Of a stretch of 64,000 nt of DNA, positions 16,617 to 26,430 are shown piece after piece (position 1 is the stretch's first letter; every line of letters begins with the position of its first letter). The position numbers and the translations under genes were made by a program. The DNA comes from Acidovorax sp. (GTDB lineage: Bacteria > Pseudomonadota > Gammaproteobacteria > Burkholderiales > Burkholderiaceae_C). The notes below the pieces were generated by a model. It worked only from the letters and a program-made list of their open reading frames with translations. It was not told the origin of the DNA and did no database searches. The stretch lies in assembly GCA_031277855.1 (NCBI GenBank), contig JAITLO010000047.1, positions 1-64,000 on the forward strand, given 5' to 3'.

Positions 16617-19175
16617 TCAAAACCTATAACGGGCGCTGAGCTGCACATTGCGCGGGGCGCCGTGCATGCCCGAATACCACCAGCCCGACATGGCGGCAAT
16701 GTATTTGCGATCGAACAGGTTGTTGACGTTCATGGACAGCGTCAGCTGGTCATTGACCTCGTAGCGGGCCATCAGGCCCACCACGGCATAGGAGGACTGG
16801 CGGGCCGTTGCCGTCTTGCCGATCTGCCAGATCTCCCCGGTGTACGAGATGCCGCTGTTCCAGTTGACACCGCCTCCCACCGTGAGCCGGCGCCAGTCGC
16901 CGGGCATGCGGTAAGTGGTCCACAGGCGGACCATCTGGCGCGGGAAGGTGGTGTTGATGCGCTGGCCACTGGCGTCGTGGGAGCTGCTGAAGTTGTAGGA
17001 GGCGGCCACGGTCCAGTCTCGGGTGATGGCGCCGTTGAGCTCCAGGTCTATGCCCTCTGTTTTTGCCCCTTTGATGGCGCGCGAGGCGGTGTCGCTGGTG
17101 CCGGGAATCAGGTGGCCTGGGTCGTCTGCAGACAGATTGTCCTGGCGCACCTGGTAGAGGGCTGCGCTGGTGCCTACGCGCCCGCCCAGCCAGTCGCTTT
17201 TGATGCCGGTTTCATAGGTGTTGCCTTCTTGCGGGTCGAGGTAGGCACCGTGGCGGTCGCGGGCGGTTTGCGGGTTGTAGATGGTGGAGAAGCTGGCATA
17301 CAGCGTGTGCTGCGGGTTCAGGGTGTAGACCAGGCCTGCATAGGGGGTGAATACCCCGTTTTCCGAAGACTTGGGGTTGGAGTTCCAGTTGGCGGACTTG
17401 GTCTGGTAGTTGCTGCGGTAGTTCATCAGCTTGCCGCCAACGATGAGCTTGAGGTCATTGGTCAAGGCAAAGCGGCCAGCACCATACAGGCTGCTCTGGC
17501 GGCGTCCGCTGTCGTAGACCACGGACGGCGCACCAAAAACGGGCCGGCCGCTGTTGTCCCATTGGTAGATATTGATGGGCTTGTCATCCAGGCCAGAGAT
17601 GTCGATGCTGCCATCGGTCAGGCTCTGGAAGTCGGTGTAGTCCATGCCAAACACCAGCTCATGCTCGCGCCCTGCCAGCGTGACCGGGCCACGCATCTGG
17701 ATATCAAAACTCTGGTTGTGCAGGCGGTAGTCGCGGCGCTCGGCATTGAGCTTCAGCCCGTCGCCGGTGACGGGGTCGAAGGGTGGGGCACTGACATTCA
17801 GATAGACCGCATCTTCGCGCTGGGTGGAGCGCAGGTAGTTGGCCGAGAGCTTGAGCGTCCAGTCATGAGCCAGCTCCTGCTCCAGCGTGGCAAAGGCCGT
17901 GGTGGAGTTGGTGTTGAACTGGTTGTAGCGGCTGGCGCTGTTGAACGAGACCGGGAAGTCGTTTTGCTCACCGTTGCCGTTGAACAGCGGAAAGCCGAGA
18001 TAGGCCTGAGAGCCATGTGAACGGCTGCGTTGGTAGTCGATGCCAGCGGTGAGCTTGAGGGTGGAGCTCAGATCCGCCTCTACCACGCCATACAGCACAT
18101 CTTTTTTCTTGCCGTAGTAATCCAGAAAGCTGTCGCCTTCATCGTGCACGGCCACCAGACGGCCGCGCACGCTGGCTGCTGCATTCAGGGGAGATGCGAT
18201 GTCCAGCACACCGCGGCCCTGATTCCAGGAGCCGGCGCTGACCTCTACCGAGGCCTGGAATTGGTCGGTGGGCTTTTTGCGCACCAGGTTGACGATGCCC
18301 GAGGGGTCGCCCGCGCCCGTGGTCAGGCCCGATGCGCCGCGCAGGACTTCGATGCGGTCATACAGCGCCATGTCGGCAATGCTTTGTGTGGGCAAGGCGT
18401 CCAGCCCCAGAAACTCTGTATGGGTGCTGACGCCGTCGAGCTGGTAGTTGGTGATGGCGTAACCCCGTGCATTGGCATTGGTGCGTTCGGTGCCGAGCAC
18501 CGAGGTGGAGATGCCCGGGGTGCGCGACAGCACTTCGTGGATGGTGGTGAGGTGCTCGTCCTCCATGCGCTGCAGCGTCATCACGCTGATGGACTGCGGG
18601 GTGTCGCGCAAGGCCATGGAGAGCCCGGTGGCCATGCTGGTAGGCCCTTTGGCGGTGTAGCTGCCCGTGCCTTCGGTGGTGCCGGTTTCCAGGGCTGCTG
18701 CGGCGGTGACCTTGACCTCGGCCAGGCTGGGGTCTGCGCTGCGGGGCGTGGAGAGGGCCGCAGGCGACACAGGCGCTGGGGTGATGGTGAGTGTGCCCTG
18801 TGGAGTGTGGGCGAGCTGCAGCCCGCTGGCCGCCAGTGCCAGCCGCGCTGCCTGCTCCACGCTGTAATCGCCCTGGATGGCGGGTGCCCGTTTGCCGCTG
18901 AGCAGGGCGGGGTCGGCGCTGATGCTGCGCTGGCCTTGGCGGGCGATACGCGCCAGGGTGTCATCCAGTGCGCCCGCGGGCAGGTTCCAGCGGTAGGTGC
19001 TGGCGGCGTTGGCAGTGGTGGGCGCAGACTGTGGTTGGGCCAGGGCGGAGGGAATGCCAGCCAGGGCGCATGCCAGTGCCGCGGCCAGGGGGAGCAGCGC
19101 TGTCGCGGGGTGCAGGGTGTGGTTTGCAGTGGGGGCGCCCAGGGTGGCGCGAGAGGCGTGGCGTGCGAGGGCCAT
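16617..19175 (-). CDS. TonB-dependent siderophore receptor with N-terminal signalling domain
   Basis: An outer-membrane receptor of about 852 residues. A signal peptide ends near ALA|Q (46). A secretin/TonB short N-terminal (STN) domain covers about residues 62-132 (GALDDTLARIARQGQRSISA). The plug domain follows from about 165 (ALRDTPQSISVMTLQRMEDE), then a 22-strand-type barrel ending in the typical C-terminal Phe (LSARYRF). The STN domain means the receptor should signal through FecR to FecI, whose genes sit directly upstream on the same strand. The ligand is probably a ferric siderophore (FhuE/FpvA-like plug and barrel), though the exact one cannot be read. The ATG at 19175 has AAGGA about 10 nt upstream; an alternative at 19220 would precede the signal peptide. 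Confidence 0.92.
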   Translation of the reverse strand: MALARHASRATLGAPTANHTLHPATALLPLAAALACALAGIPSALAQPQSAPTTANAASTYRWNLPAGALDDTLARIARQGQRSISADPALLSGKRAPAIQGDYSVEQAARLALAASGLQLAHTPQGTLTITPAPVSPAALSTPRSADPSLAEVKVTAAAALETGTTEGTGSYTAKGPTSMATGLSMALRDTPQSISVMTLQRMEDEHLTTIHEVLSRTPGISTSVLGTERTNANARGYAITNYQLDGVSTHTEFLGLDALPTQSIADMALYDRIEVLRGASGLTTGAGDPSGIVNLVRKKPTDQFQASVEVSAGSWNQGRGVLDIASPLNAAASVRGRLVAVHDEGDSFLDYYGKKKDVLYGVVEADLSSTLKLTAGIDYQRSRSHGSQAYLGFPLFNGNGEQNDFPVSFNSASRYNQFNTNSTTAFATLEQELAHDWTLKLSANYLRSTQREDAVYLNVSAPPFDPVTGDGLKLNAERRDYRLHNQSFDIQMRGPVTLAGREHELVFGMDYTDFQSLTDGSIDISGLDDKPINIYQWDNSGRPVFGAPSVVYDSGRRQSSLYGAGRFALTNDLKLIVGGKLMNYRSNYQTKSANWNSNPKSSENGVFTPYAGLVYTLNPQHTLYASFSTIYNPQTARDRHGAYLDPQEGNTYETGIKSDWLGGRVGTSAALYQVRQDNLSADDPGHLIPGTSDTASRAIKGAKTEGIDLELNGAITRDWTVAASYNFSSSHDASGQRINTTFPRQMVRLWTTYRMPGDWRRLTVGGGVNWNSGISYTGEIWQIGKTATARQSSYAVVGLMARYEVNDQLTLSMNVNNLFDRKYIAAMSGWWYSGMHGAPRNVQLSARYRF

Positions 19176-19202
19176 GGTGTGGCAAGTCCTTGTGGTTGCA
19201 GC

Positions 19203-19223
19203 AAAGTGAATGGGATTCATTTC
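19203..19223. promoter_or_regulatory. Palindrome upstream of the TonB receptor gene
   Basis: AAGTGAAT-ggg-ATTCATTT is an inverted repeat with one mismatch per eight-base arm, 28 bp before the receptor start. It could be a Fur-type site giving the receptor direct iron control, or a FecI-dependent promoter element. Weak assignment. Confidence 0.35.
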
Positions 19224-19317
19224 CTTTGTGCAGCGAGGCTGGCAAAACCCGTCATGGCTGGAAAAACATGCTGGATTGCCCGGGCAGGCCCGGACTGTGC
19301 TGAACGACCTCGCGCGC

Positions 19318-20322
19318 CTATCCCACGTTATTTCGCAGATCAATCACCGTCAGCCATGGTCCCCAGTGGCGCACATGCACAGGGTGGGTGGCTTCCAGGT
19401 CCTGCAGCACCTGGGCGGGCCGGTCCAGGGGAAACACGCCAAAAACCCGCAGGCTTGCGGCTTCCGGGCTGATGCGCAGCACACCGCTTTGGTAGGGGCG
19501 CAAGGCGTCAATCACCTCACCCAGCGGCTGGTTGCGCACATCGATCAGGCCGTCGGACCAGGCGGCGGGCGCCAGGCGTGCGTGGTCTACGGGCGTGATG
19601 CGGTCCGCCTCCATCCAGGCACTGCCGCCCTGGTGTACATCGTGCTGCAGGCCGGACAAGGTGGTCAGGCGCACGCTGTGTTCCAGCACATGGACCAGGG
19701 TGCGGCCCTCGGTCTGGCGCACCATGAAGCGTGTGCCCAAAGCTTGCGCCTGGCCCTGAGCGCTTTGAACCACAAAAGGCCGCCGCGCAGCCTGCCCGGG
19801 TGTTGCGCTGGGGGCCACCTGCACCAGCAGCGCACCTTCGCGCAGGCGCAGCAAACGCTGGGTGGCGCTGTAGGCAATGTCGGCGCCCGAGCGTGCGTCC
19901 AGCAGCAGCTCGCTGCCATCGGGCAGCCAGTGGTGGCCGCGTTCGCCGGTAGCGGTATGCAGGTCGGCAACCAGCATGGTCAGCGGGGTTTGGCGGTCAA
20001 TCAGCCAGGCCGTGCCTGTGCCCAACAACACGGTGGCCAGGCCGCCGCGCAGCAGCCCGCGCCGCCGCGCTGCCGTGGGGATGGGCGCGATCAGGGCCTG
20101 GCGGCCCAGGTTGGCGCTGCCGTGCTGGCGCAGTTGGGCCAGCATCGGTTCCACGCCATGGGCCTGTCCGCGCGAGAGGCGGCCTTGCACGCGGTCCCAC
20201 GCCTGGGCATGGGCTGGCGACTGCTGCAACCAGCAGGCAAAGGCCTGCTGGTCTTGGTTTGTGGCATGGCCGGAGTCAAGCCGTACCAGCCAGTCGATGG
20301 CTTGATCGGTGGCAATGTCCAT
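19318..20322 (-). CDS. fecR: FecR-type anti-sigma factor / signal transducer
   Basis: 334 residues. The cytoplasmic N-terminus carries the FecR N-domain (QAIDWLVRLDSGHATNQDQQ, AFACWLQQSPAHAQAWDRV). One transmembrane helix follows near residues 88-107 (GLLRGGLATVLLGTGTAWLI), then the periplasmic FecR domain (GERGHHWLPDGSELLLDARS; FVVQSAQGQAQALGTRFMV) and a C-terminal STN-contacting domain (QPLGEVIDALRPYQSGVLRI). It should pass the signal from the loaded receptor to FecI across the inner membrane. The start is 7 bp after the fecI stop, so the two are very probably cotranscribed; the receptor gene follows after 142 bp. Confidence 0.92.
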   Translation of the reverse strand: MDIATDQAIDWLVRLDSGHATNQDQQAFACWLQQSPAHAQAWDRVQGRLSRGQAHGVEPMLAQLRQHGSANLGRQALIAPIPTAARRRGLLRGGLATVLLGTGTAWLIDRQTPLTMLVADLHTATGERGHHWLPDGSELLLDARSGADIAYSATQRLLRLREGALLVQVAPSATPGQAARRPFVVQSAQGQAQALGTRFMVRQTEGRTLVHVLEHSVRLTTLSGLQHDVHQGGSAWMEADRITPVDHARLAPAAWSDGLIDVRNQPLGEVIDALRPYQSGVLRISPEAASLRVFGVFPLDRPAQVLQDLEATHPVHVRHWGPWLTVIDLRNNVG

Positions 20323-20329
20323 GGGGCTG

Positions 20330-20842
20330 TCAGTCCCGCGGCCACATCGGCGATTGGTAAAGATGCACCAGGGCCTGCTTCATATAGCGTTCCACGGTGG
20401 TGATCGAGATGCCCATTACCTCGGCAATTTCTGCGTGCTTCATTTCGTCGAGGCGGCGCAGCAAAAACACCTGGCGTACCTTGGGCTGCAAGCCGTCCAG
20501 CCACAGGTCCATGGCTTCGACGGCCTCGCGCACCAGGGCGTAGTCCTCGGGAGAGGGGGCGACTTCTTCGGGCAGGCTGGCCAGCGCATCCAGCCAGGCC
20601 TGTTCCAGCTCGCGCCGGCGCCAGAAGTTGTAGAGCACCCGCTGCGCCAGCGTGGTCAGATAGGCCCGGGGCTCGCGGATGGCATGCACCTGTTCGGCCA
20701 CGATCACCCGCACAAAGGTGTCCTGCGTCAGGTCGGCGGCCTGGTGGGTGTTGCCCAGTTTGCGCAGCAGCCAACCGTGCAGCCAGGCGTGGTGGTTGAC
20801 ATAGAGCGCGTGCACCGGGTCGGTGACAGGAGAGGAAGGCAT
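20330..20842 (-). CDS. fecI: FecI-type ECF sigma factor
   Basis: A 170-residue ECF sigma factor. Region 2 spans about residues 10-75 (ALYVNHHAWLHGWLLRKLGN, DLTQDTFVRVI) and region 4 about 105-165 (LQPKVRQVFLLRRLDEMKHA, EIAEVMGISITTVERYMKQA). It should direct RNA polymerase to the TonB receptor promoter when FecR is activated. The ATG at 20842 follows a GGAGCC ribosome site, and a Fur-box-like palindrome lies 15 bp upstream, which fits iron repression of the unit. The order fecI-fecR-receptor is the classical arrangement. Confidence 0.93.
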   Translation of the reverse strand: MPSSPVTDPVHALYVNHHAWLHGWLLRKLGNTHQAADLTQDTFVRVIVAEQVHAIREPRAYLTTLAQRVLYNFWRRRELEQAWLDALASLPEEVAPSPEDYALVREAVEAMDLWLDGLQPKVRQVFLLRRLDEMKHAEIAEVMGISITTVERYMKQALVHLYQSPMWPRD

Positions 20843-20854
20843 GGCTCCATGTAT

Positions 20855-20879
20855 GCAAATGAGAACTCTTCGCATTTTA
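20855..20879 (-). promoter_or_regulatory. Fur box candidate upstream of fecI
   Basis: AAATGAGAA-ctc-TTCGCATTT (20857-20877) is an inverted repeat with one mismatch in nine and lies 15 bp upstream of the fecI start. It has the AT-rich AATGAGAA/TTCTCATT character of Fur sites and overlaps a TATAAA hexamer on the minus strand. Confidence 0.65.
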
Positions 20880-21002
20880 TATGCTGGTATGTCAAAGCCG
20901 TCGCTTTGCGGGGGCAAGCGCGGTGCTGCAGAGCACTTGGTGTGGGGGAAATCCGACAGCGCCTGGCTGCGGTCTGCGTGGTTTGCAGATGCAAGGCCTC
21001 GC

Positions 21003-21692
21003 TTACAGCAGGCCTTCTTCGGCCATGGACAGCGCCACGCCGGGGCCGACGATGACATGGTCCAGCACGCGCACGTCCACCAGCGCCAATGCGGCCGTCA
21101 GATTGCGGGTGAGCTCGCGGTCGGCAGGGCTGGGTTGCACGCTGCCGCTGGGGTGGTTGTGGGCCAGGATGAGGGCGCTGGCCTGGTGGTGCAGGGCGCG
21201 TTGCAGTACCTCGCGGGGGTAGACCGCCGTGGCGGTGAGCGTGCCGTGGGACAGCTCTTCCCAGGCGATCAACCGGTTCTGGCTGTCCAGAAACAAAGCG
21301 GCAAACACCTCGTGTGGGCGCTGGGCCAGGTGCAGCTGCAGATAGTGGCGCACGGCCTGCGGGTCGGTGAACACGGTGCGCGCGCGCAGCTGCTGGGCCG
21401 TGGCGCGCTTGGCCAGCTCCATCACGGCCAGCAGCTCGGCGCGTTTGGCCGGGCCCAGGCCTTTGATGCGGGCCAGGTCCTGGGCGCTGGCCGAGAGCAG
21501 ACCTGCCAGGCCGTCAAACCCGCCTTGGCTGGGCGTGTTCAGCAGGTTTTGCGCCAGCTGCAGCACGCTGCAGCCGGCCAGGCCGGTGCGCAGCACAATG
21601 GCCAGCAACTCGGCATCGGCCAGCGCTGTCGGGCCACGGGCCAGCAGTTTTTCGCGGGGCTGGGCATCAGCAGGCAGGTCTTTGAGGGCCAT
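21003..21692 (-). CDS. radC: RadC family JAMM-domain protein
   Basis: 229 residues. A helix-hairpin-helix-like N-terminus ([20 protein letters not shown], about 74-93) precedes the JAMM/MPN+ metalloprotease-like domain, with His178-x-His180 and Asp191 in [14 protein letters not shown]. The family is named for a supposed radiation-repair role that has since been questioned; some members lie on mobile elements. Here it sits in its usual chromosomal place, divergent from slpA and ispH. The start at 21692 gives the typical [17 protein letters not shown]. Confidence 0.93.
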   Translation of the reverse strand: MALKDLPADAQPREKLLARGPTALADAELLAIVLRTGLAGCSVLQLAQNLLNTPSQGGFDGLAGLLSASAQDLARIKGLGPAKRAELLAVMELAKRATAQQLRARTVFTDPQAVRHYLQLHLAQRPHEVFAALFLDSQNRLIAWEELSHGTLTATAVYPREVLQRALHHQASALILAHNHPSGSVQPSPADRELTRNLTAALALVDVRVLDHVIVGPGVALSMAEEGLL

Positions 21693-21791
21693 GGCAGCAA
21701 AGTAGTGGCGAAGAGGGCTGCGGATATGCGCGCAGTTCGCGCGGGGGCATGCCCGGTTTTCTACAATGGGGCCAGATTACTCGGGACCCCT

Positions 21792-22259
21792 ATGACGACC
21801 ACGACCCACGCATCCACGCCCACCGTACAGCCGGGCTCTTTTCTCACCCTGCATTACCGCCTGGCCGGCCCGGCTGGAGACGTGATCAACACCTTCAATG
21901 ACAAGCCCGCCACCTTGTCGCTGGGGGCCGGTGAGCTGTCGCCCGCGATGGAGGAGTTGCTGCTGGGTCTGGAAGAGGGCGCACACACCACATTCGAGCT
22001 GCCGGCAGCTGCCGCTTTTGGCGAACGCAATGCGGACATGATGCAGTGGGTGGCGCGCAAGCTGATGAATGAGCTGGGTGACCCCGACGAGCAATACATG
22101 GCTGGCGATGTGGTGCAGTTCCCCACACCTGACGGCCTGAGCAGCTACGCAGGCGCCGTGGTGCAGGTGCGCGAAGACGGCGCCGTGCTGTTTGACTTCA
22201 ACCACCCGCTGGCAGGCCAGCCGGTGACGTTCGAGGTCAAACTGATTGGTGTGCTCTGA
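21792..22259 (+). CDS. slpA: FKBP-type peptidyl-prolyl isomerase (SlpA/SlyD-like)
   Basis: 155 residues, cytoplasmic. The FKBP fold begins after a short Thr-rich tail ([20 protein letters not shown]). An insert-in-flap domain follows, from [15 protein letters not shown] to [11 protein letters not shown], and the protein ends with [17 protein letters not shown], a characteristic FKBP-IF domain C-terminus. Such proteins speed proline isomerisation and act as chaperones. There is no SlyD-like His-rich tail. The start at 21792 is 1 nt after CCCCT; the ribosome site is weak. The ispH start follows its stop by a single nucleotide, so translation is probably coupled. Confidence 0.92.
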   Translation: MTTTTHASTPTVQPGSFLTLHYRLAGPAGDVINTFNDKPATLSLGAGELSPAMEELLLGLEEGAHTTFELPAAAAFGERNADMMQWVARKLMNELGDPDEQYMAGDVVQFPTPDGLSSYAGAVVQVREDGAVLFDFNHPLAGQPVTFEVKLIGVL

Positions 22260-22260
22260 A

Positions 22261-23250
22261 ATGGTCGGAGCCAAGGAAATCCTGCTGGCCGAGCCGCGCG
22301 GCTTTTGCGCCGGTGTGGACCGTGCCATCGAAATCGTGGAGCGCGCGTTGGCCAAGTTTGGCGCGCCGATTTATGTGCGCCACGAGATCGTGCACAACAC
22401 CTTTGTGGTCAACGACCTCAAGGCCAAGGGCGCCATCTTCATCGAAGAGCTGGACGATGTGCCTGCGGGCGCGACCTTGGTGTTCAGCGCCCACGGCGTC
22501 TCCAAGGCCGTGCAGGAAGAGGCCAAGGCCCGCGGTTTTTCCATCTTTGATGCCACCTGCCCGCTGGTGACCAAGGTCCATGTGGAGGTGGCCAAGCTGG
22601 CGAAAGAGGGCTATGAATTTCTGATGATCGGTCACAAGGGCCATCCGGAAGTGGAAGGCACCATGGGCCAGCTGTCCGAAGGCATTCACCTGGTGGAAGA
22701 CGAGGCCGATGTGGCCCGTGTGGCGCCGCGCCAGACCGAAAAGCTGGCCGTGGTGACGCAGACCACGCTGAGCGTGGATGACGCCGCTGGCATCATGGCC
22801 GCCATCACGGCCCGCTTTCCGCAGGTGCGCCAGCCCAAGCAGCAGGACATTTGCTATGCCACGCAAAACCGCCAGGACGCCGTCAAGGTGCTGGCGCCGC
22901 AGGTGGATGTGTTGATCGTGGTGGGCAGCCCCACCAGCTCCAACAGCAACCGCCTGCGCGAGCTGGCTGCCCGTCTGGGTACGCCGGCCTATATGGTGGA
23001 TAACGCGGACGAGTTGCGCGAGGAATGGTTTGCCAATGCCGCGCGCGTGGGCCTGACGGCGGGAGCCTCGGCGCCCGAGGTGCTGGTCAATGATGTGATC
23101 GCCCGGGTGCGCAGCCTGGGTGCGGTGGCGGTGCGCAAAATGGATGGCATCGAAGAGACCATCAAGTTCCCCCTGCCCAAGGGCTTGAAGATCGACGCGG
23201 CCACCGGCCTGGAGATTGAGGTGCGCAAAGCGCCCGAGACCGGCGCCTGA
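22261..23250 (+). CDS. ispH: 4-hydroxy-3-methylbut-2-enyl diphosphate reductase
   Basis: The last enzyme of the MEP isoprenoid pathway converts HMBPP to IPP and DMAPP using a 4Fe-4S cluster. The 329-residue protein has the three conserved cysteines, Cys16 ([12 protein letters not shown]), Cys100 ([12 protein letters not shown]) and Cys198 (DICYATQN), and the substrate motifs HGVS and [11 protein letters not shown]. The ATG at 22261 is 1 nt after the slpA stop, so it is probably translated by coupling. The other isoprenoid gene in the window is ispA at the far right end. Likely transcription end: the inverted pair of repeats at 23276-23372. Confidence 0.97.
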   Translation: MVGAKEILLAEPRGFCAGVDRAIEIVERALAKFGAPIYVRHEIVHNTFVVNDLKAKGAIFIEELDDVPAGATLVFSAHGVSKAVQEEAKARGFSIFDATCPLVTKVHVEVAKLAKEGYEFLMIGHKGHPEVEGTMGQLSEGIHLVEDEADVARVAPRQTEKLAVVTQTTLSVDDAAGIMAAITARFPQVRQPKQQDICYATQNRQDAVKVLAPQVDVLIVVGSPTSSNSNRLRELAARLGTPAYMVDNADELREEWFANAARVGLTAGASAPEVLVNDVIARVRSLGAVAVRKMDGIEETIKFPLPKGLKIDAATGLEIEVRKAPETGA

Positions 23251-23273
23251 GGCGGGGCGTGCTGCCAGCCAGC

Positions 23274-23372
23274 AGCAAAAACCAGAGCGCTTTGTGCTTG
23301 CACAGCAAGGTGATGCAATAGGAATCTATTGCAAACCGGCTGCTGTTGCGCACAAGGCGCTCTCTTTTTTTA
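23274..23372. terminator. Inverted pair of small repeats, likely bidirectional terminator
   Basis: AGAGCGCTTTGTGC (23284-23297) pairs, with one mismatch, with GCACAAGGCGCTCT (23350-23363). An A-run lies on the left outside and a T-run on the right. A perfect GCAATAG-gaat-CTATTGC hairpin sits inside (23315-23332). It lies between the convergent ispH and 91-residue membrane protein genes. Confidence 0.6.
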
Positions 23373-23388
23373 CAGCCAGGATGCCTGG

Positions 23389-23664
23389 TCAGGCCGGCAG
23401 GGGCTGCGGCCTATGGCGCAGCAGACCATGGGCGGCGCAGGCGCTGCTGAGCACGGCCAGCAACAAGCTGCTGCGCCAGGGGGCCGTGCCGCCATGCCAG
23501 CTGCTCCAGCCCGCCACCATGGTCAGCAGCAAGCTGGTCAGTGCGCCGCCCAGCATCAGCAAGGCCAGGGCAGCCGCGCGGGCCGGGTTGGGGGCCTGCG
23601 GGTTCAGGGGCCAAAAGCTCAGGGTGGCGGCGCATACCAGGCCCAGCAGGCACAGCACAAACAT
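23389..23664 (-). CDS. Small hypothetical membrane protein
   Basis: 91 residues with three hydrophobic segments (FVLCLLGLVCAATLSF; AAALALLMLGGALTSLLLTM; SLLLAVLSSACAAHGLL) and short loops, so probably an inner-membrane protein. I do not recognise a family. The start at 23664 is favoured by an AAGGAG ribosome site 5 nt upstream; a longer in-frame start (23679) lacks one. It lies 78 bp after the CBS-domain gene on the same strand and might be cotranscribed with it. Confidence 0.65.
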   Translation of the reverse strand: MFVLCLLGLVCAATLSFWPLNPQAPNPARAAALALLMLGGALTSLLLTMVAGWSSWHGGTAPWRSSLLLAVLSSACAAHGLLRHRPQPLPA

Positions 23665-23742
23665 GGCAACTCCTTGCAAACCAAGAGGGAGAGGTTTGGG
23701 CTCAATGTAGAGGCTTTGGCGCTGCAGCGCATGCGCTGCCTC

Positions 23743-24414
23743 TCAACTCCACAAGTCCAGCGGGGGATCGCTGGCAATGGCCTTGAGCAAATCGGTGCGG
23801 GAGACAAAGCCCGCCAGCTGGCCCTGGGCGTCGGTCACCGGCAGGCCGGGCAGACCGGTTTCCAGCAACACGCCGGCCACGCGGCGCAGGTCGGCGGTTT
23901 CGTCCACTGCCGGTACGGGGGTGAGCATGACATCGGCCACCGGCCGGCGTGCTAGGGCAATGGCATCGCGCACGGCGCCGGGCTCGGGCAGCAAATCCAG
24001 CGGTGCCATATCGGCACGCAGCAGCAGGCCTATGACCCGGCCGCCATCGCCCAGGACCGGAGCCTGGCTGACACGGTGCTCGGCCAGTTGGTGCCAGGCA
24101 TCGTTGACGCGGCTGCGTGGCGAGACGGTGAGGGCGCCACGCGTCATCACATCGCGCACCAGGCGCAGGGGCTGGCGTTCATCCTGCAGGCCCTGGGCCG
24201 TGTCTTCGTAAGCCGATACCGCGCTGTGTGCCGGTGCGCGGCGCAGCGTGGTTTCCGTCGAAGGCTGGGCCAGCGAGGGGCTGGGCGTGTCCACTTGGGT
24301 GGTGAGTGTGCTCAGCGCCTGGGCCCGAGGCACGCGGCGCACCGGGGCAATCTGTGACAGGCGCTCCGGGCCGCCGTGGTACATGGGGCCGTTGATGCCA
24401 AAAACATAAAACAT
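23743..24414 (-). CDS. CBS-domain pair protein
   Basis: 223 residues, cytoplasmic. Two CBS domains lie at about 88-137 (RDVMTRGALTVSPRSRVNDA) and 160-213 (ADVMLTPVPAVDETADLRRV), ending in GFVSRTDLLKAI. CBS pairs bind adenosyl ligands such as AMP or SAM and usually regulate a partner. The first 85 residues are unusual: an aromatic MFYVFGINGPMYHGG start and then a disordered Thr/Ser/Pro-rich stretch. The start at 24414 has AGGGAGA upstream and gives that conserved-looking N-terminus; longer frames extend into the serS promoter region. Confidence 0.85.
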   Translation of the reverse strand: MFYVFGINGPMYHGGPERLSQIAPVRRVPRAQALSTLTTQVDTPSPSLAQPSTETTLRRAPAHSAVSAYEDTAQGLQDERQPLRLVRDVMTRGALTVSPRSRVNDAWHQLAEHRVSQAPVLGDGGRVIGLLLRADMAPLDLLPEPGAVRDAIALARRPVADVMLTPVPAVDETADLRRVAGVLLETGLPGLPVTDAQGQLAGFVSRTDLLKAIASDPPLDLWS

Positions 24415-24471
24415 GGAGTCTCCCTGTGGCTGGTGTCGCCTGCGCGCTGGGTGCAGGCCCATTTCTGTTGA

Positions 24472-25923
<1,452 letters not shown>

Positions 25924-25933
25924 TTTTTTAGGC

Positions 25934-25939
25934 TATAAT
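25934..25939 (+). promoter_or_regulatory. -10 box for tRNA-Ser
   Basis: TATAAT 17 nt upstream of the tRNA-Ser start, right after the serS stop. No good -35 is visible at the usual distance. Confidence 0.6.
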
Positions 25940-25955
25940 TTCAGCTTCGACACAC

Positions 25956-26045
<90 letters not shown>

Positions 26046-26047
26046 AT

Positions 26048-26124
26048 GCGGCTGTAGCTCAGCTGGATAGAGTACTTGGCTACGAACCAAGGGGTCGTGG
26101 GTTCGATTCCTGCCAGCCGCACCA
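26048..26124 (+). tRNA. tRNA-Arg(ACG), copy 1
   Basis: The acceptor stem GCGGCTG pairs with CAGCCGC. The anticodon loop ctACGaa in CTTGG..CCAAG gives anticodon ACG (A34 probably edited to inosine). CCA is encoded. It starts 2 nt after tRNA-Ser, so both are probably on one transcript. Confidence 0.97.
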
Positions 26125-26130
26125 GATACA

Positions 26131-26162
26131 AGCCCCAGAAACGAAAGTTTCTGGGGCTTTTG
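26131..26162 (+). terminator. Intrinsic terminator after tRNA-Ser/tRNA-Arg
   Basis: AGCCCCAGAAAC-gaaa-GTTTCTGGGGCT (26131-26158), a 12-bp stem followed by a T-run. Confidence 0.92.
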
Positions 26163-26255
26163 TCTATTTGTGAAAGCCTTGTTTTTCAGCGTCATGAAAA
26201 ACGAACTTTCTTCCAAAGTAATTTGGAAATTTCGATTTGGGGTTAAAAAACATCC

Positions 26256-26261
26256 TATAAT
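26256..26261 (+). promoter_or_regulatory. -10 box for second tRNA-Arg
   Basis: TATAAT 16 nt before the second tRNA-Arg, in an AT-rich stretch. The second copy therefore probably has its own promoter. No clear -35. Confidence 0.6.
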
Positions 26262-26271
26262 CGATAGCTTA

Positions 26272-26348
26272 GCGGCTGTAGCTCAGCTGGATAGAGTACT
26301 TGGCTACGAACCAAGGGGTCGTGGGTTCGATTCCTGCCAGCCGCACCA
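26272..26348 (+). tRNA. tRNA-Arg(ACG), copy 2
   Basis: Identical over all 77 nt to the copy at 26048-26124. It is preceded by its own TATAAT and followed by its own terminator. Confidence 0.97.
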
Positions 26349-26354
26349 AACGAC

Positions 26355-26387
26355 AAGCCTCAGAGTGGAAACGCTCTGAGGCTTTTT
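26355..26387 (+). terminator. Intrinsic terminator after second tRNA-Arg
   Basis: AAGCCTCAGAG pairs with CTCTGAGGCTT around a tggaaacg loop (26355-26384), followed by T-run. Confidence 0.92.
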
Positions 26388-26430
26388 CGTTTGCGCAGCG
26401 CATGCTTCGTATGTGTGAAGATGGCGGGCT

